Source: Xanthocytophaga agilis
Lineage (GTDB): Bacteria > Bacteroidota > Bacteroidia > Cytophagales > 172606-1
Length of the DNA stretch: 64,000 nt
Assembly (NCBI RefSeq): GCF_030068605.1
Contig: NZ_JASJOU010000003.1
Location: forward strand, 310,001 to 374,000
Direction: 5' to 3'
A model generated the notes under the pieces. It was given only the letters and a program-made list of their open reading frames with translations, did no database searches and was not told the DNA's origin. The position numbers and the translations under genes are program-made. Numbering within the stretch: position 1 is the stretch's first letter; each line of letters opens with the position of its first letter. Positions 27,076 to 36,403 of this stretch are shown piece after piece.

Positions 27076-28899
27076 TCAGCGAACAAACGCCTCTGTAAAA
27101 TTCCTGGCAGCACGGACATCATAAGTATCTGAAGGCTTTCCAGGAATTAGTTTTTTGGCAACAGGAATAGCAGGTGTAGCATCTTGTCCAAATGTTTGCA
27201 AAACATTCAACGCTTGTAATCGCACAAATTCATTCGAGTCCTCCAGGCTTTTAATCAGGGTATTGATAGCATTATCCTTTTCACCTATATGATACAAGGC
27301 CTCAGCAGCTGCAATCTGCACTGCAGGTTCTACATCATTTAATAATTCAGTTAACTGCACCTTTGCTGCTGTACCAGCTTCTTTTAATACAACACATCCT
27401 GTAGCAGCCCAATACCTCACAACCGGATCAGCATCTGTAAGACGCTTAATAAGTCCATCTTTGTATTTTAGATTACGTGAGGATGCCCAATCTGCAGTTT
27501 CCTGAATCTTATCCAGTGAAAAACCATTGGTGCGAGCATAGGTATACAATGGTCCCTGCGCTGCTTTTCGTGATAGAATCGCTTCAGGTATAAATCCAAC
27601 ATCCCTACTCTCCTTTATGTATTTCTGATTGACTTCCCGGAAGCGAAGCAATATTTTTTCATACTGGGGCTGAGAAGCCAGATTAGTGATATTATGAGGA
27701 TCGTCTTCTATGTCATACAGTTCCTCAGCAGGCTTTGGCTGCCAGAAGCGAGATTGTATTTCATTTAAACGGCCTGCCTTGTATTCTCTTTCCCAAGATT
27801 GTATAGAAGGGGCTTTCCATAAATAATCCAAATGCTGACCATAAATTTTATGCGGCAAATAGTTACGGATGTAGCGGTACTTTTTATCCCGAACAGATCT
27901 AACCATATCGATACATTCATCCATACGCCCCCGAAAAGTGAAAGCATATTGTCGGGGAGCTTTTTGCTGTCCTCCTAAAAAAGCTTGTCCTTGCAGATAT
28001 TCCGGTACTGGAATATCCAATAGGCTAAGAATGGTAGGTGCAAAATCCAGAAACGTAACCAAACGATCCGTTGAAGTACCAGCCTTACCAGATGCCAGAT
28101 GGGCATACTTCTTTGGAAAACGAATAATCAAAGGAATATGCAAACCAGATTCATACATAAAGCGTTTGCTGCGACCTAATACACCACCATTGTCACTGTA
28201 ATAAAACACGATAGTGTTTTCATCCAAACCTTCTTCTTTCAGCTGTTGGAGTAACTTACCAGCTTGTGCATCCATTGTCTCAATCTGGTCATAGTATTGA
28301 GCCCAGTCGTGTTTAAATTCAGTGGTAGGCGGATGGTAAGGTGGAAGAGGAACTTTATTTGGATCATGATGCAGAGAATCTTTATACCGATGAATGGAAC
28401 TTTCATGGGAGACATTCAGATTAAACACAGCAAAAAAAGGCTGTCCAGCTTTCCTGTTTTTATATGAAGCCTTATCACTGGATTCATCCCATGTCTCCAG
28501 CTGGTCTACTGTATTGTAATCCTTTTTTGCATTGTTAGTGGTATAATACCCTGCTTCACGCAGATATCTTGGAAAAAACTTCACAAAGTCAGGTACTGGA
28601 TACGTACTACGCATATGTTCTGTCCCCATAGCAGGCGGATACATACCTGTAATGAGTGTAAATCGGGAAGGGGCACATACAGGTGCGGTAGAAAAAGCAT
28701 TCGTATATCGAACACCCTCTTTGGCTAGTTTATCCAGGTTAGGAGTTGTCGCAAATTCATCTCCATAACAATGCAGTAAAGTTGTATTGTCTTCACTTAC
28801 AATCCAGAGAATGTTCGGTCGGTCGGTTTGTTTTTGTGCCTGTACAGTCAGTGTTACTACAACAAGCAACACACATAGGATATTTTTCAGGTTACTCAT
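27076..28899 (-). CDS. sulfatase with C-terminal HEAT-repeat domain
   Basis: This 607-residue secreted protein has a signal peptide (about 1-22, LTVQAQ), then a sulfatase domain with formylglycine motif C75-A-P-S-R. The N-terminal metal motif reads IVSEDNTT rather than the usual DD pair, as in heparan-N-sulfatase-like members. The C-terminal 130 residues are HEAT/EZ-type helical repeats (DGLIKRLTDADPVVRYWAATGCVVLKEAG, LTELLNDVEPAVQIAAAEALYHIGE, LIKSLEDSNEFVRLQALNVLQTFG). Such fusions are known in planctomycete and Bacteroidota sulfatases but the repeat role is unclear. It is followed by the 26972-27032 palindrome and preceded 22 bp away by another sulfatase gene. Confidence 0.9.
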   Translation of the reverse strand: MSNLKNILCVLLVVVTLTVQAQKQTDRPNILWIVSEDNTTLLHCYGDEFATTPNLDKLAKEGVRYTNAFSTAPVCAPSRFTLITGMYPPAMGTEHMRSTYPVPDFVKFFPRYLREAGYYTTNNAKKDYNTVDQLETWDESSDKASYKNRKAGQPFFAVFNLNVSHESSIHRYKDSLHHDPNKVPLPPYHPPTTEFKHDWAQYYDQIETMDAQAGKLLQQLKEEGLDENTIVFYYSDNGGVLGRSKRFMYESGLHIPLIIRFPKKYAHLASGKAGTSTDRLVTFLDFAPTILSLLDIPVPEYLQGQAFLGGQQKAPRQYAFTFRGRMDECIDMVRSVRDKKYRYIRNYLPHKIYGQHLDYLWKAPSIQSWEREYKAGRLNEIQSRFWQPKPAEELYDIEDDPHNITNLASQPQYEKILLRFREVNQKYIKESRDVGFIPEAILSRKAAQGPLYTYARTNGFSLDKIQETADWASSRNLKYKDGLIKRLTDADPVVRYWAATGCVVLKEAGTAAKVQLTELLNDVEPAVQIAAAEALYHIGEKDNAINTLIKSLEDSNEFVRLQALNVLQTFGQDATPAIPVAKKLIPGKPSDTYDVRAARNFTEAFVR

Positions 28900-28921
28900 G
28901 TCTTAACTAAATATAAAATAG

Positions 28922-30565
28922 TTATAAATTATATCGATCTTCCACTCCATCAAACTCGTTCCGATAATAACCAGTGCTGGGCCATAATGGCTTCACTAGT
29001 CCTTTCTCCCACTCATTCAATGTCCTTTGCAGGTCTTTTACTTTCTCAGGATTAGAAGCAGCCAGATTGTGTTTTTCTTCTTTGTCCTTGATCAGATTAT
29101 ACAAGGCAGTAATATTATCTTTTTCATTGATTACCAGCTTCCATTCACCTTTACGAACGGCTTTATTTGAGCCAGCACGCCAGAATAAAGTCTCATGTGG
29201 AGTTGCAGAATCTGGTTTAGCAAGAAAAGGAATCAAATTGACCCCATCATATTTTCGTCCGGATGGCAATGCAGAACCTGAAACAGCAGAAGCTGTAGCA
29301 AAAATGTCCAGTGAACTAACAAGTCTGTTATCTGTAATTCCTTCCGGAATATGTCCTTTCCATTTAACAACGTAAGGCACATTAATTCCACCTTCATACA
29401 GTGACAATTTGCCTCCTTTCAAAGGAGCATTGCTGGTAGCATCAGTATAGGTAGCCCCACCATTGTCACTCAAAAACACAATTAGGGTATTGTCTTCCAG
29501 CCCTGCATCTCTGATCTTTTGATGTATCTTTCCAATAGCCCTATCCAAGTACTCAATCATAGCATAGTACACAGCTTTATTCCGATCGACTCCTTGTGCT
29601 TCGTATTTTTCTATATCCTTTTTGTAGGCTTGAAAAGGAGTATGTGGAGCATTGAATGGGACATACAGAAAAAATGGTTTCTCACGATGTTGATCAATAA
29701 ACTGTACAGCTGCTAGCTGGTTAGTCAAATAGTCTTTGGTGTGTATAATTTCATTTCCTCTTCGGACAAGAGAATTGCCTTGTCCACCTAAATCCCAGAT
29801 ATGTGAATCCATCACACCTTTGTGATGAACATTCACCAAGCCAGGACTTGTCGTATCTGTATACCAGGCAAACGCGTCATAAAAACCATAATGGTAATCA
29901 AAACCTCGCTTTAGTGGCAGAAAATCTTCATTGCTACCCAGATGCCATTTTCCAATGATACCTGTCGCATATCCGTTTTTCCTAAGCAAGTCGGCAATTG
30001 TAATCTCACCCAGCGGTAATCCCTGCCGGGCTACGTTTTCAGGTGTAGGGATACCTGTATTATTGGCAAACTCTAATTGTTGCTTATCAATAAATAACCC
30101 TGCAAGCAGTTGCTGCATCCGATTTTTCGGGTAGCGATTCACAGGTTGTAATTCATGTCCAAAGCGTTGCTGATAACGACCTGTAAGCAATCCGGCACGT
30201 GAAGGACTACAGATAGCAGCTGTAACATATCCTTCTGTAAAGGTTACACCTTGAGCAGCCAGACTATCAATAGCCGATGTCTTCACAATTTTATTTCCAT
30301 ATAAGGAAATATCCGTCTTGCCGAGATCATCGGCTACCAATACCACAATATTAGGTTGACGTGCCACAGGTCTGGAAGCAATAGGAGCAGTCAGAAAGGT
30401 ATTCTTTTCCTGAATAGCTTTTTTATCAACAGGTAGATCATAGTCATGAGAAGCCAATGGATATAACAAATAGCCCAGTAGTATTGCTAGTCCTATACCT
30501 ATGATTCCAATTCGTCGAATGGTTTTTGATCGTTTTGAGCGAGGTTGTATTACAGGTGAGGTCAT
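28922..30565 (-). CDS. membrane-anchored sulfatase
   Basis: This 547-residue protein begins with a basic cytosolic tail and one transmembrane helix (about residues 18-38, IIGIGLAILLGYLLYPLA), so it should be anchored in the membrane rather than secreted. The metal motif VADDLGKTD lies at 77-85 and the formylglycine motif C119-S-P-S-R precedes AGLLTGRYQQRFG. It is most similar in the window to the sulfatase at 34755-36356 (both have ITEG/RQNYVTAAIC-type and QQRFG runs). The stop of the upstream M28-like gene is 1 bp from its start, so translational coupling is likely. Confidence 0.93.
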   Translation of the reverse strand: MTSPVIQPRSKRSKTIRRIGIIGIGLAILLGYLLYPLASHDYDLPVDKKAIQEKNTFLTAPIASRPVARQPNIVVLVADDLGKTDISLYGNKIVKTSAIDSLAAQGVTFTEGYVTAAICSPSRAGLLTGRYQQRFGHELQPVNRYPKNRMQQLLAGLFIDKQQLEFANNTGIPTPENVARQGLPLGEITIADLLRKNGYATGIIGKWHLGSNEDFLPLKRGFDYHYGFYDAFAWYTDTTSPGLVNVHHKGVMDSHIWDLGGQGNSLVRRGNEIIHTKDYLTNQLAAVQFIDQHREKPFFLYVPFNAPHTPFQAYKKDIEKYEAQGVDRNKAVYYAMIEYLDRAIGKIHQKIRDAGLEDNTLIVFLSDNGGATYTDATSNAPLKGGKLSLYEGGINVPYVVKWKGHIPEGITDNRLVSSLDIFATASAVSGSALPSGRKYDGVNLIPFLAKPDSATPHETLFWRAGSNKAVRKGEWKLVINEKDNITALYNLIKDKEEKHNLAASNPEKVKDLQRTLNEWEKGLVKPLWPSTGYYRNEFDGVEDRYNL

Positions 30566-30566
30566 G

Positions 30567-31853
30567 TTATTTGGAAAGCTGAAGTTCTAATTCGAGTGTT
30601 TTTTGAATGGAATGTGCAATCTCTTCCAGAAGCTGTGGTGAAGTTGTGGTTTCATCATCGGAAGGCATATGATGAAAGGTGTGCCCATAGGCAATACCAA
30701 AGAAACGTTTGTATCCATGTGCCGAAACCACACTTAATTCTCCTAAGGCCTGATCTTTGACTTTCCATCTTTTTCCTGGTTGCCCTTCAAATCCGGCCAG
30801 AATACTGGCCTCCATATTTTCACTATACATGATATTTCTCAATGAATCTACCGTATTTAGTTTGGTTCCTCCCGAGGCAGAGGATTTCCACTCACGGGTA
30901 GCGATACCAGCACCTAAGTGTAGCCATAGGTACACATCTTCTGGCTTGGGAGCGTGTTGGCCAATAAATACATGAGCTCCTGTATTATCCAGTTCATGCC
31001 CTGAATTAGCTGTAAAAAGAAAGGTATAAGGCAAATTCTGTTTACTAATCCATTCTGCCAATGCATTAAAAATAGCTACTCCTGGCCCTCGTTCACCACC
31101 ACAGGTAAACCATCCGCTAATCGGTGTAGAGATAATCACATATTTTTTGCCCGAACCAATCTTACCTATTATACTTCGCGCCTGTACAGCTTTGATTGTA
31201 CCTTTTATTGACAAGGTAACAGGTGTTTTCTGAGCAACTGCCTTTAGTATATGTACAGAATCTTTAGGAGCTATTATCACCACAGGCACTTTCCAGGGTT
31301 GCAGATCCCTGGTGGTATTATAAGCTACGATCTCTCCTACTTTATTGGTGGAGATAGCAATGATTGCCTGTGCACCTGCATTGACTACAGAGTCCAGAAA
31401 TTGAATAATGGATTTTGTGATTTGTCCACCCGGAGGCAACCGGACCAATGCAACTTTATGCCGGATGTCTGTCTTTGCATTGCCACTCAAATCGACAACC
31501 TCGCTTTTCACCTTTACCGCCGGATCTTTCACATACCAGAGAGGAAAAGCCTCTACAGAATGACCTTTGATATCCACTGTTACCTTCTCCAGAAAAAATT
31601 GCTTTACAGGAAAATAGGTAAAAGAAGTCTGAAAACCATTTACCTCAAGCTTCTTTTGTATCCAGGTAGAGGTTTCAATATCACCTTGTGCAGCCGTACG
31701 ATGAACACCAAACGAAACATATTTCTTTACATCTGCATATAGTTTCTCTCCCTGAAAAGGATCTGTAGATTGAGCATTCACAACTTGTGTATATGCTCCA
31801 ATCATACAAATCCAGAGGTACAATAAAAGTTGTCTGAGTGTAGTATTTCTCAT
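30567..31853 (-). CDS. M28-like secreted peptidase family protein, metal site degenerate
   Basis: This is a 428-residue protein with a signal peptide (about 1-27, VVNAQ), an inserted PA-like domain (about 90-200, with ADVLP-type VVDLSGNAKTDIRHKVALVRLPPGG), and a M28 zinc-peptidase fold. Where M28 enzymes carry HxD followed by a Gly-rich metal loop, this protein has ISTPISGWFTCGGERGPGVA. The usual double-Glu turn appears as ANSGHELDNTGA. The late HTFHHMPSDD region keeps His and Asp. The first metal-binding His is missing, so catalysis by the classic mechanism is doubtful. The stop of the next gene upstream is 8 bp away. Role inside a sulfatase cluster is unknown. Confidence 0.7.
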   Translation of the reverse strand: MRNTTLRQLLLYLWICMIGAYTQVVNAQSTDPFQGEKLYADVKKYVSFGVHRTAAQGDIETSTWIQKKLEVNGFQTSFTYFPVKQFFLEKVTVDIKGHSVEAFPLWYVKDPAVKVKSEVVDLSGNAKTDIRHKVALVRLPPGGQITKSIIQFLDSVVNAGAQAIIAISTNKVGEIVAYNTTRDLQPWKVPVVIIAPKDSVHILKAVAQKTPVTLSIKGTIKAVQARSIIGKIGSGKKYVIISTPISGWFTCGGERGPGVAIFNALAEWISKQNLPYTFLFTANSGHELDNTGAHVFIGQHAPKPEDVYLWLHLGAGIATREWKSSASGGTKLNTVDSLRNIMYSENMEASILAGFEGQPGKRWKVKDQALGELSVVSAHGYKRFFGIAYGHTFHHMPSDDETTTSPQLLEEIAHSIQKTLELELQLSK

Positions 31854-31860
31854 AGATAAT

Positions 31861-33303
31861 TCATCGAGTATTGGCAGAAATCAGCTTTACAGTTTTCCAT
31901 CCTTTATCCAGCGTCTGTTTAAGCTGCTGCTGAATGGTGCTATAAGCAGATTTTCCAGCCAGATTGGTAAATTCATTGGGATCTTTCTTCAAATCATATA
32001 ACTCCACTTTATCTGTACCCCACTCTGTATATCGATACTGTTCTGTACGTACACTCTTGCCCAGTACCCCTTCATGCACAACCTCTGAAAATACAGCCTG
32101 TTTCCACTTTTTTTCAGGAGCATTCAGCAAGGGCACAAAACTTTTCCCTTCCAGATCCGAAGGAGCTTTCAAACCAGCCAGTTCGGCAATGGTCGGATAA
32201 ACATCTACATATTCAATAAATCCTTTAGCTTCCTTTCCTTTCACGGCCTGTGGTGTATACAAAAGTAAGTTTCCATGTGTGGCTTCTTCAAACTGGGTTT
32301 GTTTATGCCATAGTCCTCTGTGTTCTCCATTATGATAGCCATGATCTCCCAGAAAAATCACAATAGTATTGTCCCATAGTTTGTATTCATCCAGCTTTTG
32401 CAGCAGTTTACCTACCTGTGCGTCCATAAAGGAGATACTGGCATAGTAGCCTTTAATTTTATCTATAGTTTCCTGATCCGTCAGTGAGTCAATTTTCGTC
32501 AGCGCAATAGGTGGAATATCATCCAGATCATTGGCCGGAGAAACCGGTACTTTTATTGAAGCATTTTTGTACAGATCAAAATACTTCTTTGGCACATCAT
32601 ATGGCGCATGAGGTCGGCGAAAGCCTGTTGCAATAAAAAACGGTGTATTGGATTTTACCCGTTGTTCCAGAATAGCCAGAGCTTTGGTAGCCACTAATCC
32701 ATCTCCGGTTTGCTCATCTGCTACATTCAGAATAGCCCATTCCTGATTAGCACTACGGGCAGGCGATGTCTTTGGATCATGTGCCAGACGGATTACTTCG
32801 GGATCTTTTACATCAACCAGTTCATTGTACTGAAATGACCAACTGGCAGTGTCTATATTGAAGTCACCTTGTGGTACCCCATCTTTTACAAATCGTTGAG
32901 AATGGAAAATCTTACCAATCTGTGCAGTATAGTAGCCGTTCTGTTTAAATAATTGCGGTAGAAAAACAGTAGACTGTAAATGCGTACGGGGAGGAGTATT
33001 ATTATCCCGTATTCCAGTGGTAGCAGGTCTCTTTCCACTCAACAATGACGTCCGCGACGGGCTACACAAAGGATACTGACAGTACGCATTTTTAAAGTTA
33101 ACAGACCGGGCAGCCAGTTTATCCAGATTAGGGGTCTGTACAATAGGATGTCCATTGTATCCTGACTTGGTATTATAATCATCTGCGTAAATCAGCAATA
33201 CATTAAGCTTTCCGGATTTCTTTCCCTGTTGTGCAGATACATTACAGGAGATCAGCAGAGCAACTAATACTAGTACTTTGCTAACAAAATATAACATCTT
33301 CAT
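31861..33303 (-). CDS. sulfatase (iduronate-2-sulfatase-like)
   Basis: This 480-residue sulfatase has the IDS-like pattern: YADDYNTKSGYNG at the metal site (residues 39-51), formylglycine motif C80-S-P-S-R followed by TSLLSGKRPATTG, then GKIFHSQ and FFIATGFRRPHAPY, and VIFLGDHGYHNGEH. The N-terminus carries a signal sequence and LLISC (Cys20), which could be a lipobox or a type I signal peptide (NVSAQQ). Substrate is unknown, but relatives remove 2-O-sulfate from uronates. It is adjacent to the paralog at 33312-34727 (8-bp gap). Confidence 0.92.
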   Translation of the reverse strand: MKMLYFVSKVLVLVALLISCNVSAQQGKKSGKLNVLLIYADDYNTKSGYNGHPIVQTPNLDKLAARSVNFKNAYCQYPLCSPSRTSLLSGKRPATTGIRDNNTPPRTHLQSTVFLPQLFKQNGYYTAQIGKIFHSQRFVKDGVPQGDFNIDTASWSFQYNELVDVKDPEVIRLAHDPKTSPARSANQEWAILNVADEQTGDGLVATKALAILEQRVKSNTPFFIATGFRRPHAPYDVPKKYFDLYKNASIKVPVSPANDLDDIPPIALTKIDSLTDQETIDKIKGYYASISFMDAQVGKLLQKLDEYKLWDNTIVIFLGDHGYHNGEHRGLWHKQTQFEEATHGNLLLYTPQAVKGKEAKGFIEYVDVYPTIAELAGLKAPSDLEGKSFVPLLNAPEKKWKQAVFSEVVHEGVLGKSVRTEQYRYTEWGTDKVELYDLKKDPNEFTNLAGKSAYSTIQQQLKQTLDKGWKTVKLISANTR

Positions 33304-33311
33304 AACTCTTA

Positions 33312-34727
33312 TCAGGATTTGTTTTTGAGAGCGTAACCTTTGTGAAGTAACTCAGCCAGTTCTTTTACTGTAGCTGCATGGGAACTTTGTTTTGCCAGAT
33401 TATTAAATTCATCCGGGTCAGTCTGATGGTCGTATAATTCGATTCCTTGTCTGCCTTCATCCCATTCCGTATATCTATATCGTTCCGTACGCACACTGCG
33501 CCCCATTATGTCTCCACGTCTTACCTGTGTATAGGCAGGTTTGTCCCAGGTAGCGTTGGGATTTTTCAACAAAGGCACCAAACTTTTACCCTGTAAGTCT
33601 GAGGGAGGAGTCAATTCACAGAGTTGTGCCAGCGTAGGATACAGATCTACTAATTCTACTGTGCGGAGAGAGGCTTTTCCCTTTACACCACCAGGAACAG
33701 AGATAATCAAAGGCACTCGTGCCGAATTTTCAAACAAACTCTGTTTCATCCACTGTCCATGCTGCCCCAAATTGTATCCATGATCACTCCAGAGAACTAC
33801 AATTGTATTATCTCTGAGTTTCAACCGATCCAATGCATCCAATACTTTACCTACTTGTGCATCCATAAAGGAAATAACGGCATAATAAGCCCGTTGAGCT
33901 TCACGTCTGTCTGCTTCATTCAGGCCCCAGTGTGAAGGTTTTGTAAATAGTGCTGGCTCAGGTATGTCCTCTAAATCATTTTCCTTTTCTTTAGCCAAGG
34001 TAACTTTCTCAGGAGAGTACAGATCAAAATATTTCTTAGGTGCTACATAAGGTGTATGAGGTCTGAAGAATCCTACTGCCAGAAAGAAAGGTTCGTTTTT
34101 CTTTTCTTCCAGCAGTTTAATCGCTTCTGCAGCAATCAGGCCATCTGTCTGTTCCTCATCTGAACCTTCATCTGCCCGCCACGACAAAGCACTTCCCAGG
34201 TTTCGGTCAGGTGTGAGGTTTTTGATTGTCGATTCTGCTACTTTATCCCGACCTTTCGGATTGATGCGGTGATGCCAGGATAAGGAGTCATCCAATCCAT
34301 TGGTACCTATTTGACCAGGAACGCCATAATGATATATCTTGCCTACCCGTGCACTGTAATAATGGTTATTCATGAAAAGCTGTGGCAGTGTTACTACATC
34401 CGGAAGGTTTTTACGAAAGTGCGTTTGCAGTTCATAAATTCCTGTCACGTCTGGTCTCTGCCCTGTCAGTAGAGAAGATCGGCTGGGACTACATAGGGGA
34501 AACTGTGTATAGGCACGATCAAATCGGACTCCTTGTTTTGCCAGTCGGTCGATGTTAGGTGATTTTACTTCTTTACTTCCATAGCAGCCCAGCTCATTAT
34601 TCAGATCATCAACTGCTATAAATAAAACATTGTATTTTGGTTTAGACTGAGCATATGTCAGTGATAGGTTCCCAGCAAAGACAACGAGTGCCAGGAAACA
34701 AAACTTTCGAAAAAAGGATGTTTTCAT
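33312..34727 (-). CDS. sulfatase (iduronate-2-sulfatase-like)
   Basis: This is a 471-residue sulfatase with a signal peptide ending near SLTYAQ (residue 27). The metal motif is AVDDLNNELGCYGS (38-51), and the formylglycine motif C79-S-P-S-R precedes SSLLTGQRPDVTG. GKIYHYG, FFLAVGFFRPHTPY and VVLWSDHGYNLGQHG are active-site-like segments shared with the paralog downstream. Their tandem arrangement suggests duplication. It is 27 bp downstream of the lipoprotein sulfatase gene, and probably in the same operon. Confidence 0.93.
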   Translation of the reverse strand: MKTSFFRKFCFLALVVFAGNLSLTYAQSKPKYNVLFIAVDDLNNELGCYGSKEVKSPNIDRLAKQGVRFDRAYTQFPLCSPSRSSLLTGQRPDVTGIYELQTHFRKNLPDVVTLPQLFMNNHYYSARVGKIYHYGVPGQIGTNGLDDSLSWHHRINPKGRDKVAESTIKNLTPDRNLGSALSWRADEGSDEEQTDGLIAAEAIKLLEEKKNEPFFLAVGFFRPHTPYVAPKKYFDLYSPEKVTLAKEKENDLEDIPEPALFTKPSHWGLNEADRREAQRAYYAVISFMDAQVGKVLDALDRLKLRDNTIVVLWSDHGYNLGQHGQWMKQSLFENSARVPLIISVPGGVKGKASLRTVELVDLYPTLAQLCELTPPSDLQGKSLVPLLKNPNATWDKPAYTQVRRGDIMGRSVRTERYRYTEWDEGRQGIELYDHQTDPDEFNNLAKQSSHAATVKELAELLHKGYALKNKS

Positions 34728-34754
34728 GTCAGGAATGTAAGGATATACAATAGG

Positions 34755-36356
34755 TTAAGGTTGAAAGGAAACTAACTTGCCATCTACCAGTATTTCAGTA
34801 ACCTTCGGACTTTTCCACCGAGGAGGGGAAAGTTCTTTTTCCCATTGGGCAAAATCATGACGCAATTCATTGACCACAGCAGGAAGCTGTGTAGCCAGAT
34901 CGGTTTGTTCACAAGGATCTTTTTTCAGATCATATAGAAAAACAGTTTTGTCTCTGTCATTTTCCAATAGCTTATAGTCCCCCTTACGAATGGTCTTTAC
35001 AAATCCATTGCGCCAGAATAAGACAGGATGCGGACTTTCAGGATTATCTCCTGAAATAAATGGCCATAAGTCTACTCCATCGTATTTCCGGTTAGCAGGC
35101 AACTTTGTCTTTGTTGCTGCAACAAAGGTAGGTAGCAGATCCAGGGTAGAAACCGGATGTTCGTATACACTACCCGGTTCGATCTTGCCAGGCCATTTAA
35201 TAAAAAGAGGAGTACGAATACCGCCTTCATAATGTGTGAGCTTTCCTCCTTTGAAGGGCAGATTCAGATTTTCATATGTTCCATCATACACTGTTTTTCC
35301 TTCACCCTTTTCTCCAGGTTTGAGACTGTGATACGTAGAACCATTGTCACCGGAGAATACTACAATGGTATTTTCTTCCAGACCAAGTTCTTTGAGTTTT
35401 TGTGTAATACGTCCTACAGCCTCATCCAGTCCAAGTACCATTGCCAGCAACACCTTTTGTTGCGGATCACGAATCTTATTTAACTGTTTATAATCTTTTG
35501 TTACAGCCTGTAGTGGTGTATGAATAGCCCCAAAAGGCACATACAGAAAAAAGGGTTTGTCTTTGTTCTTTTCCAGAAAAGCTTCAGCTTCACGAGCAAT
35601 GGCAAAGGTCTGGTATTCTTTTTCATCAACCAGTTTGCCATTACGGAATATTCCTGTAGCAATAGGGTCTCTTTGCCACTGATATTTTCCTGTTGAAGAA
35701 GGATAATGATGATATAGTCCGTTTTCATCCTTAAATGTCACAAAGTTCACATCTGATGAGTCAGTATAGTACAAAGAAGATCCTCCATACCAACCCCAGC
35801 TATAATCAAATCCTCTTTGATGCGGACGATAGCCATCATAAAATCCGGCATGCCATTTTCCAATAATACCTGTAGTATAGCCGTTCTGCTTCAGGATCTG
35901 GGCTATATTTAATTCACTTTCCGGGATACCCTGTGTCTTTACATCCAGCGAATCAATACCCAACTTTTTCAGATAGTCCAGTCCACCATCTCCTGCATAA
36001 GCAGAGTTATAAGGATAATGCAGGTGATTTTCGGAGCCAAAACGTTGTTGATACCGTCCTGTAAGCAATCCTGCACGGGAAGCACAACAGATTGGAGCCG
36101 TTACATAGTTTTGTCTGAAGCGAACGCCTCCTTTGGCAATGGCATCAATATGCGGAGTGCTTACCCATTTATTACCATTGACAGAAGGGACATTATTTCC
36201 AAAGTCATCTGCAAAAAGAAAGACAATGTTGGGTTGCTTTTCATCAGAATAGTTACTCCGTTTACCACTTGTACAAGCAGAGAGAACAAGACTGATGATC
36301 AGAAACAAGTATACCTCTTTCACAGAAAGAGGATAATGTATAAGAAAAGGTTTCAT
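34755..36356 (-). CDS. sulfatase, lipoprotein, variant CXAXR maturation motif
   Basis: This 533-residue sulfatase has a lipoprotein signal (VLSAC, Cys28). The metal motif is FADDFGNNVPS (48-58). The formylglycine motif is C90-C-A-S-R followed by AGLLTGRYQQRFG. Here the usual Pro is Ala (C-x-A-x-R), a variant known in some sulfatases, and the position after the catalytic Cys is a second Cys. GKWHAGF and VFSGDNGSTYHS are further active-site segments. Its closest relative in the window is the sulfatase at 28922-30565. It should sit on the outer or inner membrane facing the periplasm. Confidence 0.92.
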   Translation of the reverse strand: MKPFLIHYPLSVKEVYLFLIISLVLSACTSGKRSNYSDEKQPNIVFLFADDFGNNVPSVNGNKWVSTPHIDAIAKGGVRFRQNYVTAPICCASRAGLLTGRYQQRFGSENHLHYPYNSAYAGDGGLDYLKKLGIDSLDVKTQGIPESELNIAQILKQNGYTTGIIGKWHAGFYDGYRPHQRGFDYSWGWYGGSSLYYTDSSDVNFVTFKDENGLYHHYPSSTGKYQWQRDPIATGIFRNGKLVDEKEYQTFAIAREAEAFLEKNKDKPFFLYVPFGAIHTPLQAVTKDYKQLNKIRDPQQKVLLAMVLGLDEAVGRITQKLKELGLEENTIVVFSGDNGSTYHSLKPGEKGEGKTVYDGTYENLNLPFKGGKLTHYEGGIRTPLFIKWPGKIEPGSVYEHPVSTLDLLPTFVAATKTKLPANRKYDGVDLWPFISGDNPESPHPVLFWRNGFVKTIRKGDYKLLENDRDKTVFLYDLKKDPCEQTDLATQLPAVVNELRHDFAQWEKELSPPRWKSPKVTEILVDGKLVSFQP

Positions 36357-36403
36357 CGTGGTTTGTTTTGTATACTATGGATTGTATATAAGACAGCACT
36401 GGC

